Source of the DNA: UBA8337 sp963932545
GTDB lineage: Bacteria > Pseudomonadota > Alphaproteobacteria > RS24
Reading direction: 5' to 3'
NCBI GenBank assembly: GCA_963932545.1
Contig: CAWVRH010000012.1
Location: 4,544-68,543, forward strand
DNA length: 64,000 bases
The translations under genes were made by a program, and so were the position numbers. The notes beneath the pieces were generated by a model. That model was not told where the DNA came from. It was given only the letters and a program-made list of their open reading frames with translations, and ran no database searches. Below are positions 17,386-26,321 of the stretch, one piece after another (position 1 is the stretch's first letter; each line of letters starts with the position of its first letter).

Positions 17386-20265
17386 GTGGTAGCCGCGCCT
17401 TCCTCTTTATTTGCCAAGCTGCAGGCCGTGCCAGAGCGCCAACCGCTGGATGGTGAACATGCACACGCATTGTTGGCCGATATTCAAGCCGCCGCCTCGC
17501 CAGATGTGCAAAGCCTGTTAGAAGCTCATGTTGATTTCTTCCTTTGGGTGGTCGAAGGCAGCGGCTTTCTCACCCGCTTGATGCGGCGCTATCCGGATGT
17601 TTTGGAAGGCCTGAGCCAGCAATCGGTGGTGGACTATCATGCAAGCCTGATAAATAAGATGCAGGTCACACTCGCCGATTGTGACGAGCGCGATATCGCC
17701 ATGGCCGAGATGCGCCATACCCGAAACAAGTCGGCTTTGTCGATTGCGCTAGCCGATTTAGCCGATCATTGGCATGTCGAAAAAGTGACGCAAGCGCTCA
17801 CCCAACTGGCGGATGCGAGTGTTTCGGCGGCGCTCGATTTTCTTTTGCACGAGGGCGTGCGGGCCGAGCAATTGACAAGTTTCTCGCGCGATGGCTTGGT
17901 CGTCTTGGCCTTGGGAAAACACGGCGGGCAGGAGTTGAACTATTCGTCGGATATTGATTTCGTCGTCTATTACACGCCCGACGCTTTACCGCTCGCGCCC
18001 AATGTCGACATGCGAAAATTCCACATTACTTTGGTGCAAGAGCTAACCGCCATGCTGCAAAATGTGACGCAAGATGGCTTTGTTTTTCGCGTTGATTTGC
18101 GTCTGCGCCCCGACCCTGGCGCGACGCCGCTCACAGTCTCGGTTTCGGCAGCGCTGGGCTATTATGAATCGATGGGCCAAAATTGGGAGCGTGCGGTCTA
18201 TATAAAAGCCCGCCCAATGGCCGGAGACTTAGCGGCGGGCCAGCGCTTTATCGATGATTTGCAACCCTATATATGGCGGCGCTATTTTGACTTTGCGGCC
18301 ATTGAAGATGTCCATTCGATGAAGCGACAAATCCATGCGGTGCGTGGCCACGCCGAGATTGCCGCCATGGGACATAATCTTAAGCTTGGGCGTGGCGGCA
18401 TTCGCGAGATTGAGTTTTTCGTGCAAACCCAACAGCTCATCGCGGGTGGGCGCGACGCCGATTTGCGGGGCCACCGCACCGTCGACATGCTGGCCATGCT
18501 GGCGCGCAAAAATTGGATTTCAGATGAGGCTGCCGCTACCTTGACCGAGTGCTATTATTATTTGCGTCGCCTCGAGCATCGCTTGCAAATGCGCCAAGAC
18601 GAACAGACCCAAACCTTGCCTAATTCGCCAGAGGGTTTTGCAGGCTTTGCGCGCTTTGCAGGCTTTGAAACAGCGGAAGAATTTGCCGCCAATTTCACCG
18701 CCCAACTGGCCAAAGTTACCCAAGAATATGCGCTTCTATTCGAGCAATCCGAAAGCCTGTCGGGGGGCGAGGGCAACCTAGTTTTCACCGGCAATGAAGA
18801 CGACCCTGGGACGTTAGAAACTTTGGCCAATATGGGCTTTGCTCGCGGCAAAGAGATATCGGCCCTGATACGCAGCTGGCACGCTGGCCGCACGGGCGCG
18901 ACACGCAGCCAGCGGGCCCGCGAAATTCTCACCCGTCTGCAACCGATGATATTGCAACGTTTGGCGCTTGGAGGAGATGCCGATGGCGGCTTCATTCGGT
19001 TCCATAATTTTCTCGAGAGCTTGCCGTCTGGTGTGCAGGCGTTTTCTTTGTTTCAATCGAACCCGCATGTTTTGCAATTGCTGATTGATATCGTCACCGT
19101 AGCGCCGCGCTTGTCGTCTTTTTTGGGGGCCAACTCAGGCCTCATAGATGTGCTGGTGCAGCCCGTGGAAGCGCAGCCCCAAGCTTTGGTTTTAGATACA
19201 GATAATTTTGAAACGGCGATGAACCAACTGCGCCGCCATGTGCATGAAGAGCAGTTTCGCATCGGCACCCGCGTATTGGCAGACCCAGTAATGGCGGTGC
19301 GCTTTGGCGAGGCCTATAGTCAGCTCGCGCAAACTTCCATTGAGGCGATGCTGGCAGCCGCCAAAGCCGACGTAGAGCGTCAGTACGGAAAGCTAGCGAG
19401 CGGCGAAATGCTTGTGTTAGGGCTGGGCAAATTAGGCAGCCAAGAAATGACGTTGCAATCTGATTTAGATATTATTCTGATTTGTGATGCGCCAGATTTT
19501 TCGGCCCTTTCCGACGGCTCGAAGCCGATTTCTGCCGAGACTTGGTTCGCCAGATTGGCTCGTCGTTTTTCTAGCGGGCTCAGCGCCCCCACGGCGGAAG
19601 GGGGGCTATATGAGGTGGATACACGGTTGCGCCCATCGGGCAATGCGGGGCCGTTGGTAACTAAATTATCGTCTTTCGTTGAGTATCAAACAAAGCAGGC
19701 TTGGACTTGGGAGCATATGGCGCTCACGCGCGCGCGGGTGATGGCGGGCGATGCTGGGCTGGCTGATAAAGTAAGGCGTGCGGTCGAAGGATTTATTCGG
19801 GCCCCGCGCGAGCCACAAAAATTGATTCAAGATGTTGTCGAAATGCGCGCCCGCTTGCGCGAGCATCAACCCCAAGCTGGGCCATTTGATATTCGCCGCG
19901 GCAATGGCGGCTTAGTGGATATTGAATTTATCGCCCAGGCGCTACAATTGCGCCACGCTCACACCCATGATTCACTTGTTGGCCCGCGGGAGTTGACCCG
20001 CCTTTTGAACGACTTGGCCGAGCTGGATATCTTGAGCGCCTCCGCCTATGACACGCTAAACGCGGCGGCGCAGAGTTTTTTGGCTTTGCGACAAATTGGC
20101 AGCCTGTGCCTTGAAGATAATGAGACAGCGCCCGTGCTGGCCACGGCTAGGGTTTTGTTGGAAGCGCTAAATGAGCCGGATATGAGCCGTTTAAGCGATA
20201 GGTTGAACGAACATCGGCGCGGTGTCGATGCGGTGTTTGGCGAAGTTTTGGCGACACGCTCCTAA
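17386..20265 (+). CDS. glnE: Bifunctional glutamine synthetase adenylyltransferase/deadenylase
   Basis: GlnE adds or removes AMP on glutamine synthetase in response to PII and glutamine, setting nitrogen assimilation. The 959-residue protein has both nucleotidyltransferase domains: the N-terminal deadenylase (LALGKHGGQELNYSSDIDF, about 174-192) and the C-terminal adenylylase (LGLGKLGSQEMTLQSDLDI, about 675-693), each followed by a regulatory helical domain. I take the GTG at 17386 as start; it follows the kinase stop by one base, and the open frame upstream lies inside the kinase gene. Length agrees with the family. Confidence 0.94.
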   Translation: MVAAPSSLFAKLQAVPERQPLDGEHAHALLADIQAAASPDVQSLLEAHVDFFLWVVEGSGFLTRLMRRYPDVLEGLSQQSVVDYHASLINKMQVTLADCDERDIAMAEMRHTRNKSALSIALADLADHWHVEKVTQALTQLADASVSAALDFLLHEGVRAEQLTSFSRDGLVVLALGKHGGQELNYSSDIDFVVYYTPDALPLAPNVDMRKFHITLVQELTAMLQNVTQDGFVFRVDLRLRPDPGATPLTVSVSAALGYYESMGQNWERAVYIKARPMAGDLAAGQRFIDDLQPYIWRRYFDFAAIEDVHSMKRQIHAVRGHAEIAAMGHNLKLGRGGIREIEFFVQTQQLIAGGRDADLRGHRTVDMLAMLARKNWISDEAAATLTECYYYLRRLEHRLQMRQDEQTQTLPNSPEGFAGFARFAGFETAEEFAANFTAQLAKVTQEYALLFEQSESLSGGEGNLVFTGNEDDPGTLETLANMGFARGKEISALIRSWHAGRTGATRSQRAREILTRLQPMILQRLALGGDADGGFIRFHNFLESLPSGVQAFSLFQSNPHVLQLLIDIVTVAPRLSSFLGANSGLIDVLVQPVEAQPQALVLDTDNFETAMNQLRRHVHEEQFRIGTRVLADPVMAVRFGEAYSQLAQTSIEAMLAAAKADVERQYGKLASGEMLVLGLGKLGSQEMTLQSDLDIILICDAPDFSALSDGSKPISAETWFARLARRFSSGLSAPTAEGGLYEVDTRLRPSGNAGPLVTKLSSFVEYQTKQAWTWEHMALTRARVMAGDAGLADKVRRAVEGFIRAPREPQKLIQDVVEMRARLREHQPQAGPFDIRRGNGGLVDIEFIAQALQLRHAHTHDSLVGPRELTRLLNDLAELDILSASAYDTLNAAAQSFLALRQIGSLCLEDNETAPVLATARVLLEALNEPDMSRLSDRLNEHRRGVDAVFGEVLATRS
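18637..18667. repeat. Short in-frame direct repeat within glnE
   Basis: The 13-base tttgcaggctttg occurs at 18637-18649 and 18655-18667, an 18-base period that encodes Phe-Ala-Gly-Phe twice (FAGFAR/FAGFET). It preserves the frame and lies between conserved helices, so it is probably a harmless in-frame slippage product. Confidence 0.6.
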
Positions 20266-20358
20266 GCCATCAAGTCATTGACCCTTGTGTCGCCTTGCCC
20301 TACCTTTTTTACGAATTATATAAATAAAACGAGACACGACCTAGGGAGGAAATGACGG

Positions 20359-21483
20359 ATGAATTTTGATTTTTCCGACGACCAGAAAATGCTGAAAGAC
20401 CAAGCCCGCAAGTTCTTGGAAGATAAATGCAGCTATGCTGATGTCCGCACGGTTCTAGAGAGCGATGCCAGCCATCACGATGAAGTTTGGCAAGGTCTGT
20501 GCGATCTTGGCTTTACGGGAGCTGCCATTCCTGAAGAATACGGAGGCCTCGGCCTCGGCGCGCTAGAGTTATGTGTGGTCGCTGAAGAGCTTGGCCGCTG
20601 TGCAGCCCCTGTGCCGTTCAGCTCCTCTATATATATGGCCGCTGAAGCCCTAAAGATTGGCGGTTCAGAAACCTTGAAACAAACTTGGTTGCCGAAGCTG
20701 GCCTCTGGCGAAATTATTGGCACGTTGGCGGCCGCAGAAGGCCCAGCCGCGCCATCGCCGCGCAATACAAAAACAACTTTCGCCAATGGTAAATTGAACG
20801 GCCGCAAACTGCCGGTGCCAGATGGCGAAACCGCCTCGGTCGCTATTGTGTTGGCCAATACAGGCGGCGCAGGCGAGCAGGCTGTGTCTTTGGTTGTGGT
20901 TGATTTGACGCAAGATGGGGTAACCCGCTCGAGCGTCGAGACGATCGACCCAACTCGTGGCCATGCTGAGATTAACTTCGACGATGCCGATGCAACGCTC
21001 TTGGGCGTAACTGGCGAAGGTTGGGCTTTGATGAAACGTGTCGAAGCTGGCGCGGCCGTGCTTGTGGCTTTTGAGCAAGTCGGCGGCACGGAAGCGGCGC
21101 TGCATATGGCGAAAGATTATTCGCTAGAGCGCTATGCTTTTGGTCGTCAAATCGGCTCTTACCAAGCGATTAAACATAAATTGGCCGACATGTATGTGAA
21201 GCTCGAGCTGGCTCGTTCCAACGCCTATTATGGCGCTATGGTGCTAGCTCAAGAAGGCGCAGACCTTGAATTAGCGGCCGCTTCGGCCCGCATTTCAGCG
21301 ACGGAAGCCTATCGCTTTGCCGCCCAAGAATGCATTCAAGTGCATGGTGGCATTGGCTTTACGTGGGAAGCTAATCCGCAGTTTCATTATCGTCGATCAA
21401 AACTTCTGGCTCTGTCTTTGGGCAGCGCTAGCCGATGGAAAAACCGGCTCGTTAGCGAGCTTGAAAAAAGTAATGTGGCCTAA
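20359..21483 (+). CDS. Acyl-CoA dehydrogenase-like subunit, probably non-catalytic partner
   Basis: ACAD-fold flavoprotein of 374 residues. The N-terminal helical domain (MNFDFSDDQKMLKDQARKFL) and middle beta domain are typical, as is the C-terminal helical domain (YAFGRQIGSYQAIKHKLADM, IQVHGGIGFTWE). Glu is absent both from the MCAD position (no YEGT) and from the IVD position (the helix reads AAVLVAFEQVG instead of an ERL motif). It is therefore probably the non-catalytic half of a heteromer with the next gene, as in actinobacterial ChsE pairs. GGAGG precedes the ATG. It heads a two-gene operon ending in a terminator. Confidence 0.88.
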   Translation: MNFDFSDDQKMLKDQARKFLEDKCSYADVRTVLESDASHHDEVWQGLCDLGFTGAAIPEEYGGLGLGALELCVVAEELGRCAAPVPFSSSIYMAAEALKIGGSETLKQTWLPKLASGEIIGTLAAAEGPAAPSPRNTKTTFANGKLNGRKLPVPDGETASVAIVLANTGGAGEQAVSLVVVDLTQDGVTRSSVETIDPTRGHAEINFDDADATLLGVTGEGWALMKRVEAGAAVLVAFEQVGGTEAALHMAKDYSLERYAFGRQIGSYQAIKHKLADMYVKLELARSNAYYGAMVLAQEGADLELAAASARISATEAYRFAAQECIQVHGGIGFTWEANPQFHYRRSKLLALSLGSASRWKNRLVSELEKSNVA

Positions 21484-21529
21484 CGCGTTTGCGCCACAAG
21501 TGTAAGTTAACTTAAGAAGGATAGTTAAA

Positions 21530-22768
21530 ATGGATTTTAACGATACCCCAGAAGAAGCCCAGTTCCGCAGCGAAGTCCGCGAGTGGTTGTCGGCCAATGC
21601 GCGTCAGCGCGATACCAGCAACGCCAAAGCCGGCGTGTCCACCAAATCAGAAGCCGAACGCCTCGTTCGTGCCAAAGAATGGCAGGCCAAAAAAGCCGAA
21701 GCCGGTTATGCCGCCATCACATGGCCAACCGAATATGGCGGACGCGGTGGCACCTCCATCCAATCGGTCATCTATTCACAAGAAGAAACCAATTATGATG
21801 TGCCGCGCGGTTTCTTTGAAATCGGCCTCGGCATGTGCATTCCAACAATGATGAAATGGGCCACGCCCGAGCAAAACGAGCGGTTTGTGAAGCCCGCTTT
21901 GTTCGGCGAAGAAGTGTGGTGCCAATTATTTTCCGAGCCAGCTGCTGGTTCGGATGTTGCGGGTCTGCGCACAAAATGTGAGCGCGATGGCGACGACTGG
22001 ATCATCAATGGGCAAAAAGTTTGGACGTCCGGCGCGCATTTTTGTGACTATGGCATCATCGTGACACGTTCCGACCCAACCGTGCCCAAGCATAAAGGTC
22101 TGACGTTTTTCTTCATCGACATGAAAACGCCCGGCATTGAAATTCGCCCGATTAAACAAATCTCTGGCGGTTCGGGCTTCAACGAAGTGTTCTTTAATGA
22201 TGTGCGCGTTCCCGATAGCCAGCGCCTTGGCGATGTCGGCGAAGGTTGGAAAGTATCTCTGACCACGCTGATGAACGAACGCCTCGCGATTGGCGGCGGC
22301 AGCGGCGTCGACTATGAAGAACTCCTGAAACTGGCTCGCGAAACCGAGTTGGAAGAAGGCCCAGCGATTAAAGATTCGAATGTGCGCGAAAAACTTGCCG
22401 ATTGGTATGTCCAGTCGCAAGGCTTGAAATACACCAAGTTCCGCACGCTGACAGCTCTCTCGAAAGGCCAAGTGCCAGGCGCGGAAAGTTCCATTGGTAA
22501 AATTGTTTCGGGTCCAAAAATGCAAGACCTCGGCAGTTTCGCCATGGACATCCAAGGCCAGGGCGGCATTTTGCAGGATGGTGACGAAAGCCCGATGGGC
22601 GCGGCGTTCCAAAATCAGTGGCTTGGCGCAGCGGGTTACCGCATCGCCGGTGGCACGGATGAAATTTTGCGCAATATCGTCTCCGAGCAAGTGCTAGGTC
22701 TGCCGCAAGATATTCGTGTTGATAAAAAAGTACCGTTCAACGAATTGGCCAGCAGCGCGAAAAAGTAA
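21530..22768 (+). CDS. Acyl-CoA dehydrogenase, catalytic-type subunit
   Basis: ACAD of 412 residues. FAD/substrate motifs are WCQLFSEPAAGSDVAGL (130-146) and GQKVWTSGAH. A likely catalytic base, Glu250 (LMNERLAIGGG), sits at the isovaleryl-CoA dehydrogenase position, whereas the usual C-terminal site reads AGGTDEILRN without the MCAD Glu. This pattern fits the catalytic partner of a heteromeric dehydrogenase, with the preceding gene 46 bases upstream as the other half. Substrate is unknown; bulky or branched acyl-CoA is plausible. A strong terminator follows. Confidence 0.9.
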   Translation: MDFNDTPEEAQFRSEVREWLSANARQRDTSNAKAGVSTKSEAERLVRAKEWQAKKAEAGYAAITWPTEYGGRGGTSIQSVIYSQEETNYDVPRGFFEIGLGMCIPTMMKWATPEQNERFVKPALFGEEVWCQLFSEPAAGSDVAGLRTKCERDGDDWIINGQKVWTSGAHFCDYGIIVTRSDPTVPKHKGLTFFFIDMKTPGIEIRPIKQISGGSGFNEVFFNDVRVPDSQRLGDVGEGWKVSLTTLMNERLAIGGGSGVDYEELLKLARETELEEGPAIKDSNVREKLADWYVQSQGLKYTKFRTLTALSKGQVPGAESSIGKIVSGPKMQDLGSFAMDIQGQGGILQDGDESPMGAAFQNQWLGAAGYRIAGGTDEILRNIVSEQVLGLPQDIRVDKKVPFNELASSAKK

Positions 22769-22792
22769 GCCTGCCGATTTTTTACGACTATT

Positions 22793-22825
22793 AAAAGCCT
22801 GCGGGGGAAACCTCGCAGGCTTTTT
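22793..22825 (+). terminator. Intrinsic terminator of the first acyl-CoA dehydrogenase operon
   Basis: A 9-base perfect stem (aagcctgcg/cgcaggctt) with a 10-base loop is followed by five T residues, 25 bases after the dehydrogenase stop. The stem is flanked by A-rich sequence on the left, so it could act on both strands. It separates this operon from dusA. Confidence 0.88.
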
Positions 22826-22867
22826 GTTGTTCTTGCTGAAGCGCGCAAAAAAGGCGACAAAGGGCGG

Positions 22868-23881
22868 ATGAGTTTAAGGGCTGAAGATATAAAATTTTCC
22901 GTCGCTCCGATGATGGACTGGACGGATCGGCATGACCGCTTTTTTTTGCGGCTCATTTCGCGGCGCGCGCGTCTCTACACCGAAATGGTGACGGCCAATG
23001 CCATCCGCTTCGGCGAGCGACCCAAGCTGCTAGATTTCAACGCCGAAGAACATCCCCTCGCTTTGCAATTGGGCGGCAGCGAAGCCGACGCTTTGGCCGA
23101 AGCCGCCAAAATTGGAGAAGACTGGGGCTATGACGAGATTAACCTCAATGTTGGTTGCCCGTCGGATCGCGTGCAATCGGGCCAATTCGGCGCCTGCCTG
23201 ATGCAAACGCCCGACTTGGTGGCCGAGTGTATGGCGGCCATGAAGAACAGCGTGAAAATTCCGGTCACCGTGAAGTGCCGCATCGGCGTCGATGACCAAG
23301 ACCCGAACGAGGCTTTGTTTACTTTGGTAGAAAAATGCAAAAGCGCAGGCGTGACACATTTTATTGTGCATGCCCGCAAAGCTTGGCTCGAGGGCTTAAG
23401 CCCCAAAGAAAATCGCGATATCCCTCCGCTCGATTATGATTTGGTTTACCAATTGAAGGCCGCGCATCCCGATTTGCTCATCTCCCTCAACGGCGGCATT
23501 GAAACCTTGCCAGAAGCCCAAACGCATACCGCCAAAGTCGACGGCGTGATGCTCGGTCGGGCGGCCTATAAGACCCCTTATTTATTATCCAATGTCGACG
23601 CAGAATTTTACGGCGAGACGCAAGCGCCGCTCTCGCGCGAAGAGATTGTCCATCAACTGGTGCCTTATGCGCACAAGCTCGTGGCCAATGGCACGCGTTT
23701 ACATGCGTTGACGCGTCATGTGATGGGCCTATTTCAAGGCCAAGCGGGCGGGCGTATCTGGCGACGTCATTTGAGCGAAAATGCACCCCAGCGCGGCGAA
23801 GACCCAAGTGTGTTAACCGAGGCCTTGGATTTAGTGCTCGAGCAACAGGTGCGAAAAAGCGCAATGCAGGAGGCAGGCTAA
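22868..23881 (+). CDS. dusA: tRNA-dihydrouridine synthase DusA
   Basis: FMN enzyme that reduces uridine to dihydrouridine at positions 20/20a of the tRNA D-loop. The 337-residue TIM-barrel protein has the N-terminal VAPMMDWTDRHDRFF, typical of DusA, and the catalytic Cys97 in NLNVGCPSDRVQSGQFGACL. The substrate loop is HARKAWLEGLSPKENR, and the phosphate-binding site reads SLNGGIETL with GVMLGRAAY. No ribosome site of note precedes the ATG. It ends exactly where the TauE/SafE gene begins. Confidence 0.94.
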   Translation: MSLRAEDIKFSVAPMMDWTDRHDRFFLRLISRRARLYTEMVTANAIRFGERPKLLDFNAEEHPLALQLGGSEADALAEAAKIGEDWGYDEINLNVGCPSDRVQSGQFGACLMQTPDLVAECMAAMKNSVKIPVTVKCRIGVDDQDPNEALFTLVEKCKSAGVTHFIVHARKAWLEGLSPKENRDIPPLDYDLVYQLKAAHPDLLISLNGGIETLPEAQTHTAKVDGVMLGRAAYKTPYLLSNVDAEFYGETQAPLSREEIVHQLVPYAHKLVANGTRLHALTRHVMGLFQGQAGGRIWRRHLSENAPQRGEDPSVLTEALDLVLEQQVRKSAMQEAG

Positions 23882-24721
23882 ATGGAACAACTCATGGCAT
23901 TAGGCAGCTCCAGCGAGCTTGGCTCTTTGGCGGCAGTATTGCTGTCGGCAGGGTTTATCTCTGGCATAATCGCAGGGCTCTTGGGCGTCGGTGGCGGCAT
24001 TATATTGGTACCAGTGTTGTTTCAAACTTTCGTGTTTTTTGGCTTTCCAGAATATTTGCAAATCCATATGGCAGTCGGCACGTCTTTGGCGATTATCTGT
24101 TTCACGGCCACTCAGTCGACGCGCAGCCACTATAAAAAGGGTGCGGTCGATATCGATGTTTTAAAAAGCTGGGGCGGCTTTGTGACCGTGGGCGCTTTGG
24201 TGGGGGCCATTGCGGCGCGCTTTGTGGCGCCTGCGGGATTAAAAATAATTTTCGCGACACTGGTTTTAACCATGGCGTTTCGCATGGTCTTATCGAAAAA
24301 CGCGGGCGAGGGCAGTGCCAGCTCGCTGTCCCAAACTTTGCAAAAAGCGCTGTCCAGCCTCATTGGGTTTTTCTCGGCGTTGATGGGCATTGGCGGCGGC
24401 ACTTTATCGGTACCTTTGCTGAACGCCTCGGGCCATGATGTCCACCGCGCGGTAGGCACCTCTTCGGCCATTGGCGTTCTTATCGCGGTGCCCGCAGCCA
24501 TAGGCTTTATCCTTGGCGGCTGGTCGCTGCCTGATTTGCCACCTTTTGCCTTTGGCTACGTGAACGCCTTGGCCTTTGCTTTGATGATACCAACCAGCAT
24601 GTTGGGCGCGCCCTTGGGCGTGCGCCTAGCGCATCGGATGAGCAAAAAAACCCTCAACACTATCTTCGCTAGCTTCTTGTTTATCAGCGGCGGGCGGATG
24701 CTTGTGGCGCTGCTGTTCTAA
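23882..24721 (+). CDS. TauE/SafE family sulfite/sulfonate-type membrane permease
   Basis: Polytopic inner-membrane protein of 279 residues with about eight hydrophobic helices in two repeats. Each repeat is marked by a glycine-rich motif: GLLGVGGGIILVPVL (about 33-47) and ALMGIGGGTLSVPLL. TauE/SafE proteins are implicated in export or uptake of sulfite, sulfoacetate or other anions; substrate cannot be inferred here. It starts immediately after dusA and overlaps the convergent phosphomannomutase gene by 4 bases at the 3' end. Confidence 0.88.
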   Translation: MEQLMALGSSSELGSLAAVLLSAGFISGIIAGLLGVGGGIILVPVLFQTFVFFGFPEYLQIHMAVGTSLAIICFTATQSTRSHYKKGAVDIDVLKSWGGFVTVGALVGAIAARFVAPAGLKIIFATLVLTMAFRMVLSKNAGEGSASSLSQTLQKALSSLIGFFSALMGIGGGTLSVPLLNASGHDVHRAVGTSSAIGVLIAVPAAIGFILGGWSLPDLPPFAFGYVNALAFALMIPTSMLGAPLGVRLAHRMSKKTLNTIFASFLFISGGRMLVALLF

Positions 24722-26226
24722 ATCTTTTGGTCGTATTCCCCGACTTCTGAGTAAGACGCCAATAGGGTATCAATCTCAGCAAAAATCGCCCGCATGTTTT
24801 CTTCGGATACGGGGCTCTCAACCACGACAACCAGACCGGGCTTATTGGAGGAGGCGCGAACCAATCCCCAAGTGCCATCGGCCAGCGTAATGCGCACGCC
24901 ATTTACGGTCACCAAATCACGAATATCTTGGCCAATAATTTGCGCGCCCTCGGCAGCTAGTTTTTCGAAATGAGCAATAGCGCGATCGACGACTTCATAT
25001 TTTTTCAAATCATCGCAATAGGGCGACATGGTCGGCGAGCCATAGGTAACGGGCAGCGAACGCCGCAAGTCAGCCATCGTGTCTTGGCCGGATCTATCTA
25101 ACATATCGCAAATGGCAATGGCCGTAACAATACCGTCGTCATAGCCGCGCCCGATAGGCGCGTTGAAAAAGAAGTGACCGCTTTTTTCAAAGCCAGCCAG
25201 CGCGCCCATGTCATGCGTGTGACGCTTCATATACGAGTGTCCGGTTTTCCAATAATGGGTCACCGCGCCCGCAGCCAATAAATCAGGATCGGTGGCAAAC
25301 AGGCCTGTGGATTTTACATCCGCAATAAACACCGCGTCTTTATGTTGGCGCGCTAAATCGCGGCCGACGAGAACGCCCATTTTATCGGCAAAAATTTCTT
25401 CCCCCTCATTGTCCACAACACCACAACGGTCGCCATCGCCATCGAAGGCAAAGCCGATGTCGGCGCCCGTTTCCAAAACCTTGTCGCGCATGGCGTGCAA
25501 CATTTTCATATCTTCGGGGTTTGGGTTGTGGTTGGGGAATGTGTAGTCGAGGTCGCAATTTAGCTCCACCACATCCACGCCCAATCTAGCCAAAACTTGC
25601 GGCGCAAACGCCCCTGCCGTGCCATTGCCGCAAGCAACGACGGCTTTCAGCTTGCGTTTAAGTGGCGCGCGCGTGCTCAAATCATCCATATAGGCTTGCG
25701 CCACGCTATCGACGCGCGTGTAGCTGCCGCCAGCTCGGGCTACGCCCGTATTCTCCAGAACCGCTTCGCGCAAAGCCGACATTTCATCGGGCCCGAAAGT
25801 CAGCGGCCGTGCCGCGCCCATTTTGACGCCAGTCCAGCCATTTTCATTATGGCTCGCCGTCACCATGGCCACGGCCGGCGCATCGAGGTGAAACTGAGCA
25901 AAGTAAGCGGTTGGCGAAAGCGCCAGACCAATATCGAGAACCTCGACGCCCGCGCTCATCAGTCCGTTGGTCAGCGCAATTTTAATGCTTTGCGAATACG
26001 AGCGGTAATCATGCCCAACAACGATGCGGGGCTGTTTTTCATCGCCCAAAAGATCGAACAACACATTGCCAAGCCCAAAGCCAAGCGCCTGAATGCCCGA
26101 GAGGTTTATCTCATCGGGGAACAACCAGCGGGCATCATACTCGCGAAAGCCCGTTGGCTTCACCAAAGCTTGGTTTTCAAAGTCGAGGGTATTGGGTGTT
26201 AAATCAGCGCGGGGTTTGGACAACAT
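24718..26226 (-). CDS. manB: Phosphomannomutase/phosphoglucomutase
   Basis: Alpha-D-phosphohexomutase, 502 residues, interconverting hexose 6- and 1-phosphates for GDP-mannose or UDP-glucose supply. The phosphoserine loop is TASHNENG with Ser125. The metal loop is DGDGDR (262-267), the sugar-binding loop reads GFEKSGH, and the C-terminal phosphate-binding loop lies in GLVRASSNKP. The long N-terminus (KPTGFREYDARWLFP) matches alphaproteobacterial ManB/ExoC-type enzymes. GAGG lies 6 bases ahead of the ATG. Preference for mannose or glucose cannot be fixed from sequence alone. Confidence 0.9.
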   Translation of the reverse strand: MLSKPRADLTPNTLDFENQALVKPTGFREYDARWLFPDEINLSGIQALGFGLGNVLFDLLGDEKQPRIVVGHDYRSYSQSIKIALTNGLMSAGVEVLDIGLALSPTAYFAQFHLDAPAVAMVTASHNENGWTGVKMGAARPLTFGPDEMSALREAVLENTGVARAGGSYTRVDSVAQAYMDDLSTRAPLKRKLKAVVACGNGTAGAFAPQVLARLGVDVVELNCDLDYTFPNHNPNPEDMKMLHAMRDKVLETGADIGFAFDGDGDRCGVVDNEGEEIFADKMGVLVGRDLARQHKDAVFIADVKSTGLFATDPDLLAAGAVTHYWKTGHSYMKRHTHDMGALAGFEKSGHFFFNAPIGRGYDDGIVTAIAICDMLDRSGQDTMADLRRSLPVTYGSPTMSPYCDDLKKYEVVDRAIAHFEKLAAEGAQIIGQDIRDLVTVNGVRITLADGTWGLVRASSNKPGLVVVVESPVSEENMRAIFAEIDTLLASYSEVGEYDQKI

Positions 26227-26321
26227 ACGAAGCCTCGGAAAAATAATTCATCGGAGCGAAGGGCATAGCATGATTTACCCATTCGATAAAACCGCCTATA
26301 GATGCTGCATGAGGAAAACGA

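Noticed and set aside
21926..22690. 254-codon antisense frame over an acyl-CoA dehydrogenase
   Set aside because: A shadow of the coding strand; similar antisense frames occur over the homologous genes at 27896-28645 and 29029-29730, as expected from shared codon patterns.
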